Assembly (NCBI GenBank): GCA_964457925.1 | Contig: CAYWGH010000029.1 | Span: forward strand, 1-64,000 | Direction: 5' to 3' | DNA from: Coneutiohabitans sp964457925 | Lineage (GTDB): Bacteria; Zhuqueibacterota; Zhuqueibacteria; Zhuqueibacterales; Zhuqueibacteraceae | DNA length: 64,000 bases | Shown here: positions 52,077-61,318 of the stretch, in pieces | Layout of the letters: every line of letters starts with the position of its first letter | How positions within the stretch are numbered: position 1 is the first letter of the stretch | Program-made: the position numbers and the translations under genes | Notes under the pieces: model-generated | Seen by the model: the letters and a program-made list of their open reading frames with translations, nothing else | The model's database searches: none | What the model was told of the DNA's origin: nothing

Positions 52077-53891
52077 ATGCTTACGTTAATGAAAATTTAT
52101 TATCGCTCGAGACTGCTTTCTCAAAACTCTCGTGAGGGGAAGAACACAACTCGAGCGTTGCGGCAGATGAGCGGCATCATCAAGCGCAATAGCAACACAG
52201 CCGCTTTGCTTTTGATTTTACTGTTGGCTCTCGTGTTGCGCTTGTGGGGCATCGATTTTGGCCTGCCCTATCAGTACCATCAAGACGAGGGACATGAAGT
52301 TTACCGCGCCCTGCGCCTGGGTGCTGGTGATTTCGATTTCGACCGCAATTTTAAAGGCGGCTATTTCTACCTGCTTTTCGTCGAGTATACCATTTATTAT
52401 CTCGTCCTTTTGATCACGGGCCGTATTACCGGCCTTGACGACTTTGCCTTGAAAATTATTTTCGAACCGGCGCCGTTCTGGTTGATCGGACGAATCACGA
52501 CGGCCCTCATCGGAACACTCAGTGTTTTTGCCCTCTACCGACTGGGCAAGAAAATCTACAATGACAAAGCCGGGCTTTGGGCTGCGCTATTCTTGGCGGT
52601 GGCTGTTCTGCACGCCGAGTGCTCGCATTACATCACCGTCGATGTGCCGATGACATTCTTGCTGATTCTGGCATTCTCCGCGCTCGCAGATGTTGTACGC
52701 AAAAATTCGCTGCGCTCTTCCTTGAGTGCCGGCCTCTTGCTCGGCGTTGCCATGCTCTTCAAGGCTTCCGCGGCGATGGCGATTTTCCCATTTCTTTTGG
52801 CGCACGCTCGATTCAACCGTCATGTTGCAATTAAAACCGCAGGAATGAAAAATGCCGCTTGGGGACTTGTCGTAATGACAATCATCTATCTCGTCGGCAA
52901 TCCGGGCCTCTGGCTCAATCAGCAAGAAAGTGTAGCGAGTATGCTGAATTTCATTTTCGGGAAGGCTGCTGAGAAAAACGCTGAGATTGATCCTGTTTTT
53001 CTGGTGCATTACTCTGACAGCATGGCCTCTCCGTGGCGCTACTATTTCCTCGGGCTGGAAAAAACTTTCGGCGCCGGTATATTGGCGCTGGCGCTGGCGG
53101 GATCTCTTCAAGCTTTGTGGCGGCGGCGGCGAACGGAGTGGATGATGCTGAGCTTTCTCATCCCCGGCTTCATCGCCATCTCGGCATCAAAAACACTGAC
53201 GGGACATCACTATCTGTTACCGTTACTTCCCGGGCTTGCAATTCTAGCAGCACATTTCGCTCTGACGCAATCCGAAAAACTTTCTTCGCAACAGTTGCGT
53301 TCGCTGGCGCTGGGAGTTTTGCTATTGCTGGCGATCCTCCCGCTCTATCGCAGCATGACATCCAACGCCCGGTTGACCCGTATCGATACCCGCTCGCTTG
53401 CCAAAGAATGGATAGAAACTCATATTCCCGCAGGAACAAAGATCGTCATCGACAAAGGCCGTTATCGCAGCCATTGGGCGCCGCCGTTGGAAGAGTCGGT
53501 TGCAACACTGCAACGAATACTTGCCGCAACCGGTGACCCCGGCAAGCGCGAATTTCTGCAGCGAAAGCTGCAACACCTCTCAGGTATTACCTACGATTTG
53601 ATTTCCACGGAGTGGGGCACGAAAATCGAAAGCCTGGATCACTACAAAGCAATCGGCGTCAAATATTTGGTTATTTCCGAAGATGTTCGCGCTTGTTTTC
53701 TCCGGCCGAACGCCCGGCGCCTTTTTCCAGCGGCAGCGGCCTTTTATGAGGCGCTCGACACACGTTCCGACATCGTTCTGCTGCGCACTTTTGATCCGGC
53801 ACCCACGCAAAGCCCAGGGCCATGCATAAAAATTTATGGCGTTGTTGAATCGTCACCCTTGTCAGCAACCGATCGCATTTGTGTGAATTAG
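52077..53891 (+). CDS. GT39-family membrane glycosyltransferase
   Basis: The 604-residue protein has an N-terminal basic segment, then about 11 transmembrane helices. The first lumenal loop DEGHEVYRALRLGAGDFDF holds the DE motif of the PMT/ArnT (GT39) family, and YITVDVPMTFLLILAFS is a conserved helix. It uses a lipid-linked sugar to modify a target on the outer side of the membrane. A shorter start at 52167 (MSGIIKRNS) is possible. It follows 258 bases with no gene. Downstream lies a convergent hydrolase gene with 47 bases between. Confidence 0.85.
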   Translation: MLTLMKIYYRSRLLSQNSREGKNTTRALRQMSGIIKRNSNTAALLLILLLALVLRLWGIDFGLPYQYHQDEGHEVYRALRLGAGDFDFDRNFKGGYFYLLFVEYTIYYLVLLITGRITGLDDFALKIIFEPAPFWLIGRITTALIGTLSVFALYRLGKKIYNDKAGLWAALFLAVAVLHAECSHYITVDVPMTFLLILAFSALADVVRKNSLRSSLSAGLLLGVAMLFKASAAMAIFPFLLAHARFNRHVAIKTAGMKNAAWGLVVMTIIYLVGNPGLWLNQQESVASMLNFIFGKAAEKNAEIDPVFLVHYSDSMASPWRYYFLGLEKTFGAGILALALAGSLQALWRRRRTEWMMLSFLIPGFIAISASKTLTGHHYLLPLLPGLAILAAHFALTQSEKLSSQQLRSLALGVLLLLAILPLYRSMTSNARLTRIDTRSLAKEWIETHIPAGTKIVIDKGRYRSHWAPPLEESVATLQRILAATGDPGKREFLQRKLQHLSGITYDLISTEWGTKIESLDHYKAIGVKYLVISEDVRACFLRPNARRLFPAAAAFYEALDTRSDIVLLRTFDPAPTQSPGPCIKIYGVVESSPLSATDRICVN

Positions 53892-53938
53892 CTACCCAGT
53901 TCTCAAGCGTCAACGGACGGCAGCTTCGTTCTGCTTGA

Positions 53939-55342
53939 TCAGCGAGCCGGTAAGGTGTTGCCTTTTTCCACGACAATCGTTCCCGACAAGCTCATAATCG
54001 AAAACGCTGGTACGGTAATTTGAAATTTATGCATAGCGAGGCGATAATCGGAAAGCCGCACATGAAACTCATTGGCAGAGGTGCGATAACTTTGCAAAGT
54101 CAACAAGGGTAAATTTTTTAGATTGACAGCCGCTTGAAGTGTTTCCGCCGAACGGTTAATGCAAACGATTTGTGCGCTATTTTTTTCTTTGTGATGAAAT
54201 GCGCTGACCAACAAATCATGATGATCGGATCGCGCCTCAATCCGCACGGCGCCGGCGGGAATATGCGAGAAAAATTGCATGAGCGCATAGAAAATCGGAT
54301 TGCGCGTGGCATCGGGATTCACAGCATAATCTCTTCCCAAGAGCGCCCACTGATACCCCAAACTGGCGTTACCATGAGTGAGAATGTTATGCCATATTTG
54401 CGCACACTCGAACGCCCACGGCCAGGCAGTGTTTGGAATGCGCCACGGCGTGGCGCCTATTTCCGTGTAATAAACCGGCAGACTGCGTGCGGCTGCCAAC
54501 TCAGCGATTCTCGCGAATCTGATATTCCACTGATCCGGACTGCCCTCAACAAAATAAGTATGATAGGAAATCGCGCTCAAAAACGAAGCTGCAACTGAAT
54601 CATTCAGTAACGTCGCCACCCAACGTTCGGGGTCAAAATAGGGTGACGACAAATCCGGCGCGACAATTTTGGTTGCGAGGCCTTCACGTTTGAATTTCGT
54701 TCCAACCGTTTTGATCAAGTCGCGCAGCTCTTCCGGCGAATACCGCAGAAATGTGCCGTCCGGCTCATTGGCCAAGACAATTTCAGCGACGTCAATGCCG
54801 CGACGGTCGCGCGCCCAGAGCAGATAAGCCGAAACCGATTCCGCGAATTCCGCATAGTCCTGGCGCCGCAACTCCCGGTGATCTTTTTGGGCAGGGTCGC
54901 TTACCATCCAATCGGGAACGTTCCAAATTCCGATCATCAGCTTTTTCTGAAAGACGTTCGTGATTTTGTCCATCATGGCAAAATCGCTTTGCACTAAACG
55001 CCCGCTGTTGTCGTGCTTCATAAAGCGGGAGGCAAAATATTTCCAATTAAAGTGATTTGGATCGCCGTCATCGTTCTCTTGCTCCCAGGAATCGAACTCC
55101 GTCACCATGCGTACATGCGTGACGCCCGATTCATTAAAAGCAACGGCATAAACCCGATCATCCCGCCAGCCGTTCCACTTGTTCAAAATCCAACTGTATG
55201 TATTGCCCCCCCAACCTTGCACGGTTTGAAATGTGATGTCGCCGTCTATCGTGACGAATACCTGCCCGTGCGCGAACGCCGCCCGGCAGAGGCAGAAACT
55301 CGCGCACATAAGCCGCCAGAACGTCCTGGGCGCCATTGTCAT
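53939..55342 (-). CDS. Secreted GH30-like glycoside hydrolase
   Basis: The 467-residue protein has a signal peptide (to about residue 26), a (beta/alpha)8 domain with the family opening QGWGGNTYSW, the acid/base Glu193 in LANEPDG and the nucleophile Glu294 in YYTEIG, and a C-terminal beta-sandwich (about 375-460) typical of GH30. It should cleave a beta-glycan or glucuronoxylan-like bond outside the cell. It is the only minus-strand gene in the exopolysaccharide cluster and could trim or degrade the polymer, as depolymerases in other clusters do. The GH30 family is judged by motif; another clan GH-A family is possible. Confidence 0.75.
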   Translation of the reverse strand: MTMAPRTFWRLMCASFCLCRAAFAHGQVFVTIDGDITFQTVQGWGGNTYSWILNKWNGWRDDRVYAVAFNESGVTHVRMVTEFDSWEQENDDGDPNHFNWKYFASRFMKHDNSGRLVQSDFAMMDKITNVFQKKLMIGIWNVPDWMVSDPAQKDHRELRRQDYAEFAESVSAYLLWARDRRGIDVAEIVLANEPDGTFLRYSPEELRDLIKTVGTKFKREGLATKIVAPDLSSPYFDPERWVATLLNDSVAASFLSAISYHTYFVEGSPDQWNIRFARIAELAAARSLPVYYTEIGATPWRIPNTAWPWAFECAQIWHNILTHGNASLGYQWALLGRDYAVNPDATRNPIFYALMQFFSHIPAGAVRIEARSDHHDLLVSAFHHKEKNSAQIVCINRSAETLQAAVNLKNLPLLTLQSYRTSANEFHVRLSDYRLAMHKFQITVPAFSIMSLSGTIVVEKGNTLPAR

Positions 55343-55637
55343 GCCTTTCGAGTTATTGTTAAAAGCTGGTGGTTGTGTGGTCCTAAACAGTTGATTGCTT
55401 ACCTCAGATGCGCATGAATTGCGTAAGCAGATTGGCAGCTTGAGGCGACAAAATCGCTTCGCAAACGCTTATGATATTTCCTTTGATTGTTACGCTTCAT
55501 TCCACCCCACTCTGGTATTCTAGAATAAAATGTGACGGAAAGCGAATGCGTGTTGGCCCGTGCCCGCAAGCAGGGGTGTTTTTGCCCTAATTCTCAAGAT
55601 TATGGCGCTGCCGTTCGAACCGCATTATCTCGTCTTT

Positions 55638-55654
55638 TGGCATTACCCTTGCTT
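55638..55654 (+). promoter_or_regulatory. Sigma-54 promoter upstream of the GT4 gene
   Basis: TGGCATTACCCTTGCTT, preceded by T, matches TTGGCAC-N5-TTGCW closely with correct spacing. It is about 47 bp upstream of the ATG at 55701 and 295 bp upstream of the divergent hydrolase gene. The remaining intergenic stretch from 55343 shows no gene. Confidence 0.8.
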
Positions 55655-55700
55655 AAACGAAGGCTGTGCCGGCAGGCATGAATCGAAAAAGGAGAGTAAC

Positions 55701-57023
55701 ATGATCCGCATAGCGTACATTGTCACGCGTTTTCCGAAATTATCAGAAACGTTCGTGTATCGCGAAGTTCTCGAGTTGCGCAAACAAGGCGCGGAGGTTG
55801 AGTGCTTCTCTATACATCCGCCACTGCCAGAATCGCTGCCGCCGGAAGCAGAGGCATTAAAGCACGAGACCACATATTTGTGGCCGCCGCACATGGTGCA
55901 ATTCCTTTTCGGGATGCTGAAGCTGATTGCAACACGCCCGGGCAAATTCTTCAAACTGCTGCATTTTTTCTTGCAGCAAGCGCCGGCGAATTTGAGCGGC
56001 AAACATCGTTTTGCGCTACATTTTCTCGAAGGCGCGTATCTTGCGCATCTCTGCATGCGGCGCGGCATTGAATACATTCATGCGCATTTTGCCAATGGCC
56101 CTTCCAGCGTGGCAATGGCCGCGAGCGCCTTGAGCGGCATCCCGTTCGGTTTCACTTGTCACGCGCAAGATATTTATTCCGACCCGCTCATGCTCGACAT
56201 CAAAATCAACCGTGCGCAACTGCCCTTGACGATCTCGCAGTACAATCGCAATTACATTGCGAACAATTACTCGCCGAAGAATCGAGCCAAGCTGCGCGTG
56301 CATCGCGTCGCCATCGATCTTGCGCATTTTCATCCGCGCCGTCGTGAATCTGCCAGCGCATATTCGCCGTTGATTTTAGCAATCGGCCGACTCGTGCCCA
56401 AAAAAGGGTTTATTCATCTCATTCATGCCTGTGAACGGCTCGCGCAGCGCGGCATCGATTTCCGTTGCCAAATTATCGGCGACGGCCCGGAACGAACGGC
56501 ATTGCAGGAAGCCATTACGGCGGGTCAGTTGGCAGAGAAAGTGAGCTTGCTCGGTGCGCAAACGGAAGTAAAAAAATTCTTGCACCAGGCCGATCTCTTC
56601 GTGATGCCCTGTGTGCTCGACCAATCCGGCGACCGCGATGGCATACCGACCACGTTGATGGAAGCCATGGCCATGCGAGTGCCCGTAATCTCCACGGAAA
56701 TTTCCGGCATTCCGGAGTTGGTGCAACATGAGCAAACCGGCATCCTGGTTCCGCCGGCGGATGTGGAAGCACTGACGCAAGCGATTTGCCGCTTGATCGT
56801 TGACGAAAAGCTCCGGCAGGAACTGGCCGCTTGCGGCAGGCGCCATATCGAATTGTATCATAATCTCAAAACCAACACTGCCCAGCTTCTGGAAAACATT
56901 CTGCGCCACGCCTGCTCACACGACGGTGATGCCGATTTGGGGGATGAAGCGCCGCTCGTGAAAAGCATTGCCAGAGCCAAGCACAGTCATTTTACAGGGA
57001 ATTTGCAAACATTGTTTGCATGA
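55701..57023 (+). CDS. Glycosyltransferase family 4
   Basis: The 440-residue protein has a GT-B fold: MIRIAYIVTRFPKLSETFVYREV at the start, FHPRRRES and PLILAIGRLVPKKGFIHLIHACERLA at the domain junction, and EAMAMRVPVISTEISGIPELVQHEQTG as the nucleotide-sugar binding site with the EX7E pattern. It is cytosolic or membrane-peripheral and adds a sugar to the repeat unit. ATG at 55701 has AAAGGAG six bases upstream; the 47 upstream codons are not used and overlap the sigma-54 promoter. It opens the third plus-strand unit. Confidence 0.9.
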   Translation: MIRIAYIVTRFPKLSETFVYREVLELRKQGAEVECFSIHPPLPESLPPEAEALKHETTYLWPPHMVQFLFGMLKLIATRPGKFFKLLHFFLQQAPANLSGKHRFALHFLEGAYLAHLCMRRGIEYIHAHFANGPSSVAMAASALSGIPFGFTCHAQDIYSDPLMLDIKINRAQLPLTISQYNRNYIANNYSPKNRAKLRVHRVAIDLAHFHPRRRESASAYSPLILAIGRLVPKKGFIHLIHACERLAQRGIDFRCQIIGDGPERTALQEAITAGQLAEKVSLLGAQTEVKKFLHQADLFVMPCVLDQSGDRDGIPTTLMEAMAMRVPVISTEISGIPELVQHEQTGILVPPADVEALTQAICRLIVDEKLRQELAACGRRHIELYHNLKTNTAQLLENILRHACSHDGDADLGDEAPLVKSIARAKHSHFTGNLQTLFA

Positions 57024-57160
57024 GAGTTTTTATTCATTTCGACTGAAGCATTCTAAGACGACGACAACCGGGTATGAGCGGTTAGGTTTAAGTCTTGAAC
57101 GTTAAAGTATTCTGCATGCGCATTGCGGAATAGACATGCAATATTTCGAGGACCAGAACT

Positions 57161-58078
57161 ATGCTGGGCACATACGCCATCATCTCACCGGTGCGCAACG
57201 AGGCCAAATACCTCAAGCGCACAATTCAATCTGTTATAAGACAAACGCGGCAGCCGGTGGAGTGGGTGATCGTTGATGACGGCTCTTCTGACGATACGGT
57301 TAAAATCGCCGAAGCGGCGGCAGGGCAACACCCATGGATCAAAGTCATACGCCGCGCGAATCGCGGCTTCCGTGAACCCGGGAAGGGCGTCGTTGAAGCA
57401 TTTAACGAGGGCATGGCGCAGCTCACCCACCGGCAGCCTGATTTCTTATGCAAAATGGACGGCGATTTAGAGTTCGCGGCGGATTATTTTGCGACGCTCC
57501 TGCGCGAGTTTGCGTTGCGGCCAAATCTGGGCATGGCAAGCGGTACGACGTTTTTGCAAAAGCCAGACGGTAAAATCATTCAAGAAAAGGTCGCGCCGAA
57601 TTTCGTGGTCGGTCCTATCAAACTGTATCGCCGCACCTGTTTCGAAGACATCGGCGGCTTGGAGCCGCATCTGGGTTGGGACACCATCGATGTTTATCGC
57701 GCGCGCATGCGCGGTTGGGAAACCGCCAACTATCCCGAGCTGGTCGTAATTCATCTGCGCCAAATGGGCACAGCGAAAGGCATTGTCTGGGGGAAGATGA
57801 AAACCGGCATGGGCGAACATTATTACGGTTCACATCCACTTTTCGTCGCGGCACGCTGCCTCTATCGCATGAGTGAGCGGCCTTATGGCGTGATCGGATT
57901 ATCTATTGCCCTGGGTTATTTGAAAGCACTCGTGTCGCGCGAACCGCGCATAAATGATCGAGAATTCATCAAATTTCTGCGCGACGAACAACTGTCGCGT
58001 TTGCGGCACATGCTCATGCCCTGGAAGCAAGACACAACTCTCTCCGGCAGAGTACATTTCAGGGCGACGGTTAGGTAG
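57161..58078 (+). CDS. Glycosyltransferase family 2
   Basis: The 305-residue GT-A protein starts TYAIISPVRNEAKYLKRTIQSVI and has WVIVDDGSSDDTV, KMDGDLEF as the metal-binding DxD and PHLGWDTIDVYRARMRGW as the acceptor region. It is likely cytosolic with a C-terminal amphipathic helix. GAGG lies eleven bases upstream of the ATG. A degenerate -24/-12-like element (CTGCAT, five bases, TTGC) occurs at 57112-57126, without the GG of a real sigma-54 site. It may be co-transcribed with the GT4 gene. Confidence 0.88.
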   Translation: MLGTYAIISPVRNEAKYLKRTIQSVIRQTRQPVEWVIVDDGSSDDTVKIAEAAAGQHPWIKVIRRANRGFREPGKGVVEAFNEGMAQLTHRQPDFLCKMDGDLEFAADYFATLLREFALRPNLGMASGTTFLQKPDGKIIQEKVAPNFVVGPIKLYRRTCFEDIGGLEPHLGWDTIDVYRARMRGWETANYPELVVIHLRQMGTAKGIVWGKMKTGMGEHYYGSHPLFVAARCLYRMSERPYGVIGLSIALGYLKALVSREPRINDREFIKFLRDEQLSRLRHMLMPWKQDTTLSGRVHFRATVR

Positions 58079-58099
58079 ACACAGAAAAGGAATGAAATC

Positions 58100-58873
58100 A
58101 TGAAAATCGACATTCTCGGCATCAAGGTGGATCGTGTCGGCATGAACGAAACGATTGCGCGCATCGAACAATTCATCGCCGAGCGTGCGCCGCGCCTGGT
58201 CATTACTCCGAACGTCGATCATCTCATCAAGGCGCGCAAGGACAGCGAGTTTAAGCATATTTACGATGATGCCGATCTGTCTGTGCCGGATGGTGTTCCG
58301 CTGCTCTGGGCGGCACAATTTCTTGGAACACCGCTGGTCGAACGGGTGAACGGCACCGATCTTTTTGAAGCGCTGTGTGCACGTGCAGCAGAAAAAAATT
58401 ACCGGCTTTTTTTCCTCGGTGCGGCGCCGGGCATTGCCGCAGCTGCGGCCGCGGAATTGCAACAACGCCATCCACGGCTGAACGTCGTCGGCACTTACTC
58501 GCCGCCTTTCGATTTTTTTGACTCCGTCGCGGAAAATCAAAAAATCGAAGATATGATCCGCACCGTTCGGCCGGATATTCTTTTTGTCGGCCTCGGCGCG
58601 CCCAAGCAGGAAAAATGGATTAAACGCCACATGCACAGGCTAAACGTGCCGGTGAGCATTGGCATTGGCGCATCGTTTGAATACGTTGCCGGCAGCACGG
58701 CGCGGGCGCCTTACTGGATGCAACGAACCGGCTTGGAGTGGCTATATCGTATCATCGAAAACCCCCGGCGGTATTGGCGGCGTTATGCGGAGGACATGGC
58801 TTTCTTTCCGCTGGTTTTTTCGCAGCGGCTCAAAGCACTGGCGCAGAAACGCGTACAACGCCCGGCATATTAA
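58100..58873 (+). CDS. WecG/TagA/CpsF family glycosyltransferase (GT26)
   Basis: The 257-residue protein matches GT26: ITPNVDHLIKARKDSEFKHIYDDADLSVPDGVPLLWAA (residues 35-72, by position), FFLGAAPGI and PDILFVGLGAPKQEKWI. These enzymes transfer N-acetylmannosamine(uronic acid) or a similar sugar to a lipid-linked acceptor. It follows the GT2 gene by 21 bases with AAAGGAA as ribosome site. The downstream WecB-type epimerase gene could supply UDP-ManNAc, the usual donor for this family. Confidence 0.92.
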   Translation: MKIDILGIKVDRVGMNETIARIEQFIAERAPRLVITPNVDHLIKARKDSEFKHIYDDADLSVPDGVPLLWAAQFLGTPLVERVNGTDLFEALCARAAEKNYRLFFLGAAPGIAAAAAAELQQRHPRLNVVGTYSPPFDFFDSVAENQKIEDMIRTVRPDILFVGLGAPKQEKWIKRHMHRLNVPVSIGIGASFEYVAGSTARAPYWMQRTGLEWLYRIIENPRRYWRRYAEDMAFFPLVFSQRLKALAQKRVQRPAY

Positions 58874-58891
58874 CAAACGGAAGGCAAACGT

Positions 58892-60850
58892 ATGTGTGGA
58901 ATTTCGGGAATTTTTCAGTTCAATGGTCCGCATGAGGGAATGGCGAGCCGGATGCATCGCATGACCGATACTATTCGTCATCGCGGACCGGATGACGAGG
59001 GCTATTGCTTGATCAACACCAAAGCCGGCACGTGCCGGCTTGCCGCCGGCTCGGATTCGGTCGATGAAATTCGAAACGCACTGCCCATGATCCATGAGTT
59101 GGAGCGAGAACATTATGATTTAGCGTTCGGGCATCGCCGTTTTGCCATTCTCGATTTGAGCGTCGGCGGCCATCAACCCTACTTCGATGCCAACCACAAA
59201 ATCGGCGGCGTGTTTAATGGCCTAATCTACAATTACAAAGAAGTCAGAGCAGACCTGGCAGCCAGCGGCGTGCATTTTTATACCGATTGCGACACGGAAG
59301 TGTTGTTCAAGGCATACGCGTTTTGGGGAGAAGAGTGTTTTGCTCGGCTTAACGGCACCTGGGCTGTTGCGCTTTATGATTTCAACAAACGTGAACTGCT
59401 GCTGTCTCGTGATCGTCTGGGCAAAAAGCCAATCTACATTCATCGCTCACACAACGTATTGTATTTTGCCTCGGAAATTAAAGCAATACTCAAGGTGAGA
59501 GAAACGGTGGCGCCAATCAACGAGCGCGCCGTGTTCGATTACCTCGTCGGCGGCCATCGCGATCTCTCGAATACCACTTTTTATCAGGACATCGAAAGCC
59601 TGCCACCGGCTTCATTACTCCGCATTAATGCGCGAGGCGAAACAGTTTCATCGAAGTATTGGGAATTGCATTCCAGGCGCGACGGCGCGCTTGCTGCGGC
59701 AACGCCTGCGGAAGCCGCCAAGGAATTGCGACGGCTTTTAGAAGACGCCGTGCGTATTCGACTGCGCGCTGATGTCGGCATCGGCATCGAACTCAGCGGC
59801 GGCCTGGATTCTTCCTCGATCGCGGGATTGGCCAGCGCTGTTCATCCCAAGCAGCTTTCCTGCTTCACGGTCGAATATCCACAGACCGAGTGGAACGAAG
59901 AACCTTACGCGCGAGAGGTGGCGGCGCGTTTTAACATGGATTATCATGTCGTGCGTTCACCGGAACGCTGGTTTTGGAACGAGGTGAACGACTTTGTCGC
60001 GTTGCACGAAGAGCCGTTTCATTCACCAAATCTGCATACGCAACAGGCGGTTTGGCGACTCATGCATGAGGCCGGCATTCGCGTCATTCTCTATGGCGCG
60101 GGCGGCGACGAAGTCTTTGCCGGATATCGCAAAGAATACTTCTATCGGCATCTGCGCGATTTATTGAAGCGCGGCGAGATGGCAACATTCATAAAAAATT
60201 TTTTAAACTTTTCGGAGCTTTCGGCGCACGAGTTGGTGGTAAAAGCGTGCCAGCAGTTTCTACCCCAAAGCGGCGCCATGCCCGTGCACAATCTGTTCAA
60301 CAACGGCTTGGCCAAGCTTCCCATACGCACGGCGGGCGGCAGCAGCGTGGCTGCGCAACTGTACTTGAACATGACCGAACTGAAAATGCCGTACTGGCTG
60401 CTCTCGAATGACAAGAACTCTTTGGCTATTCCGGTCGAAGTGCGCGCGCCGTTGCTGGATTATCGTTTGGTGGAATTTGCCTTCCAATTGCCGGTGAATC
60501 TTCTCATTCGCGATGGTTGGTTGAAATGGATTTTACGGCAAGCCATGGCAGACTTGCTACCGCCAGCAATTACGTGGCGGCGCAAGAAGATGGGCTATCC
60601 GTTTCCGTTGCAAAACTGGCTGCAGACTTCACTCAGCACAATCGAAAAGCTCATGACGGAGAGCGACAACCCTTATCTCAATCGCCGTTATGTTCATGAT
60701 AACCTCCGGCCTTGGATTACGCAACAACCCGAGCTGCTTTGGAGAATTTTAAGCTTGGAATTATGGCATCGCTGTTTTATTCGCAAGGAAAAAATTGCTG
60801 ATGCGCGCCCTCGAACCATAAACCGACAAGTTGCGAGGGCGGCTGCCTAG
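58892..60850 (+). CDS. Asparagine synthase-like glutamine amidotransferase
   Basis: The 652-residue protein begins MCGISGIF with the nucleophilic Cys2, followed by HRGPDDEG and FNGLIYNYKEVRADL of the glutaminase domain, DRLGKKPIY, and the synthetase PPi-loop IELSGGLDSSSIAGL. It is complete and should hydrolyse glutamine and amidate a carboxylate. In this setting the target is probably a uronic acid or an amino-acid substituent of the polysaccharide rather than free Asp. GGAAGG lies upstream of the ATG. It ends the third unit, with a terminator 46 bases after the stop. Confidence 0.88.
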   Translation: MCGISGIFQFNGPHEGMASRMHRMTDTIRHRGPDDEGYCLINTKAGTCRLAAGSDSVDEIRNALPMIHELEREHYDLAFGHRRFAILDLSVGGHQPYFDANHKIGGVFNGLIYNYKEVRADLAASGVHFYTDCDTEVLFKAYAFWGEECFARLNGTWAVALYDFNKRELLLSRDRLGKKPIYIHRSHNVLYFASEIKAILKVRETVAPINERAVFDYLVGGHRDLSNTTFYQDIESLPPASLLRINARGETVSSKYWELHSRRDGALAAATPAEAAKELRRLLEDAVRIRLRADVGIGIELSGGLDSSSIAGLASAVHPKQLSCFTVEYPQTEWNEEPYAREVAARFNMDYHVVRSPERWFWNEVNDFVALHEEPFHSPNLHTQQAVWRLMHEAGIRVILYGAGGDEVFAGYRKEYFYRHLRDLLKRGEMATFIKNFLNFSELSAHELVVKACQQFLPQSGAMPVHNLFNNGLAKLPIRTAGGSSVAAQLYLNMTELKMPYWLLSNDKNSLAIPVEVRAPLLDYRLVEFAFQLPVNLLIRDGWLKWILRQAMADLLPPAITWRRKKMGYPFPLQNWLQTSLSTIEKLMTESDNPYLNRRYVHDNLRPWITQQPELLWRILSLELWHRCFIRKEKIADARPRTINRQVARAAA

Positions 60851-60895
60851 ACAATTACTTCATTCACATTCCCTCTTCCACTATCATTCATTAAC

Positions 60896-60930
60896 ATGCC
60901 TGGTATCGTTACTCGATGCCAGGCATTTTT
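60896..60930 (+). terminator. Rho-independent terminator
   Basis: ATGCCTGGTATCG and CGATGCCAGGCAT form a 13-bp stem (one G-T pair) around TTACT, followed by a T-run. It closes the transcript ending with the second asparagine synthase-like gene. The remaining sequence to 61237 shows no gene. Confidence 0.9.
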
Positions 60931-61237
60931 GCATGGGCAGATGCCGCTTTCCCCAAACCGCCATAAGGCGCAGACCATATCGTTTGGCAACTCCTAATTT
61001 AAAAATCACTCGTTCGAACAAGCAGAGCAACCCGAAATGAAGCCGTGACAAATCATTCAAAAACGCTGTCACAGAGCTGGAACTGCACCATTTCGTTGCT
61101 CTAAATGGCAGAACGCAATATATCGTTACATCCAAATTGCACCAGCATTAAAATTTACGGCCACGAGCAACCGCCTTCGCCCTTATGATTACTTGCATTT
61201 ATCAATTTGCAAGAATTCATGGCGAAAAACGCGCTCG

Positions 61238-61253
61238 TGGCGCACGACTTGCA
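61238..61253 (+). promoter_or_regulatory. Sigma-54 promoter upstream of the second GT39 gene
   Basis: TGGCGC-ACGAC-TTGCA has the essential GG and GC at the right spacing and one deviation (G for A) from consensus. It is about 66 bp upstream of the ATG at 61319, directly after the terminator region. Confidence 0.65.
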
Positions 61254-61318
61254 AAAGCCATAAACGAATAAAATAAGACGAGATTGGGATTGTACCCACC
61301 CGAATCCTTGGCAACATT

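Noticed and set aside
55449..55470. LacI operator upstream of the GH30-like gene (GCAAACGCTTAT)
   Set aside because: Only one half resembles the operator and no promoter element lies at the 3-bp spacing found at the two good sites.
57112..57126. Sigma-54 promoter before the GT2 gene at 57161
   Set aside because: The -24 element reads CTGCAT, lacking the GG dinucleotide.
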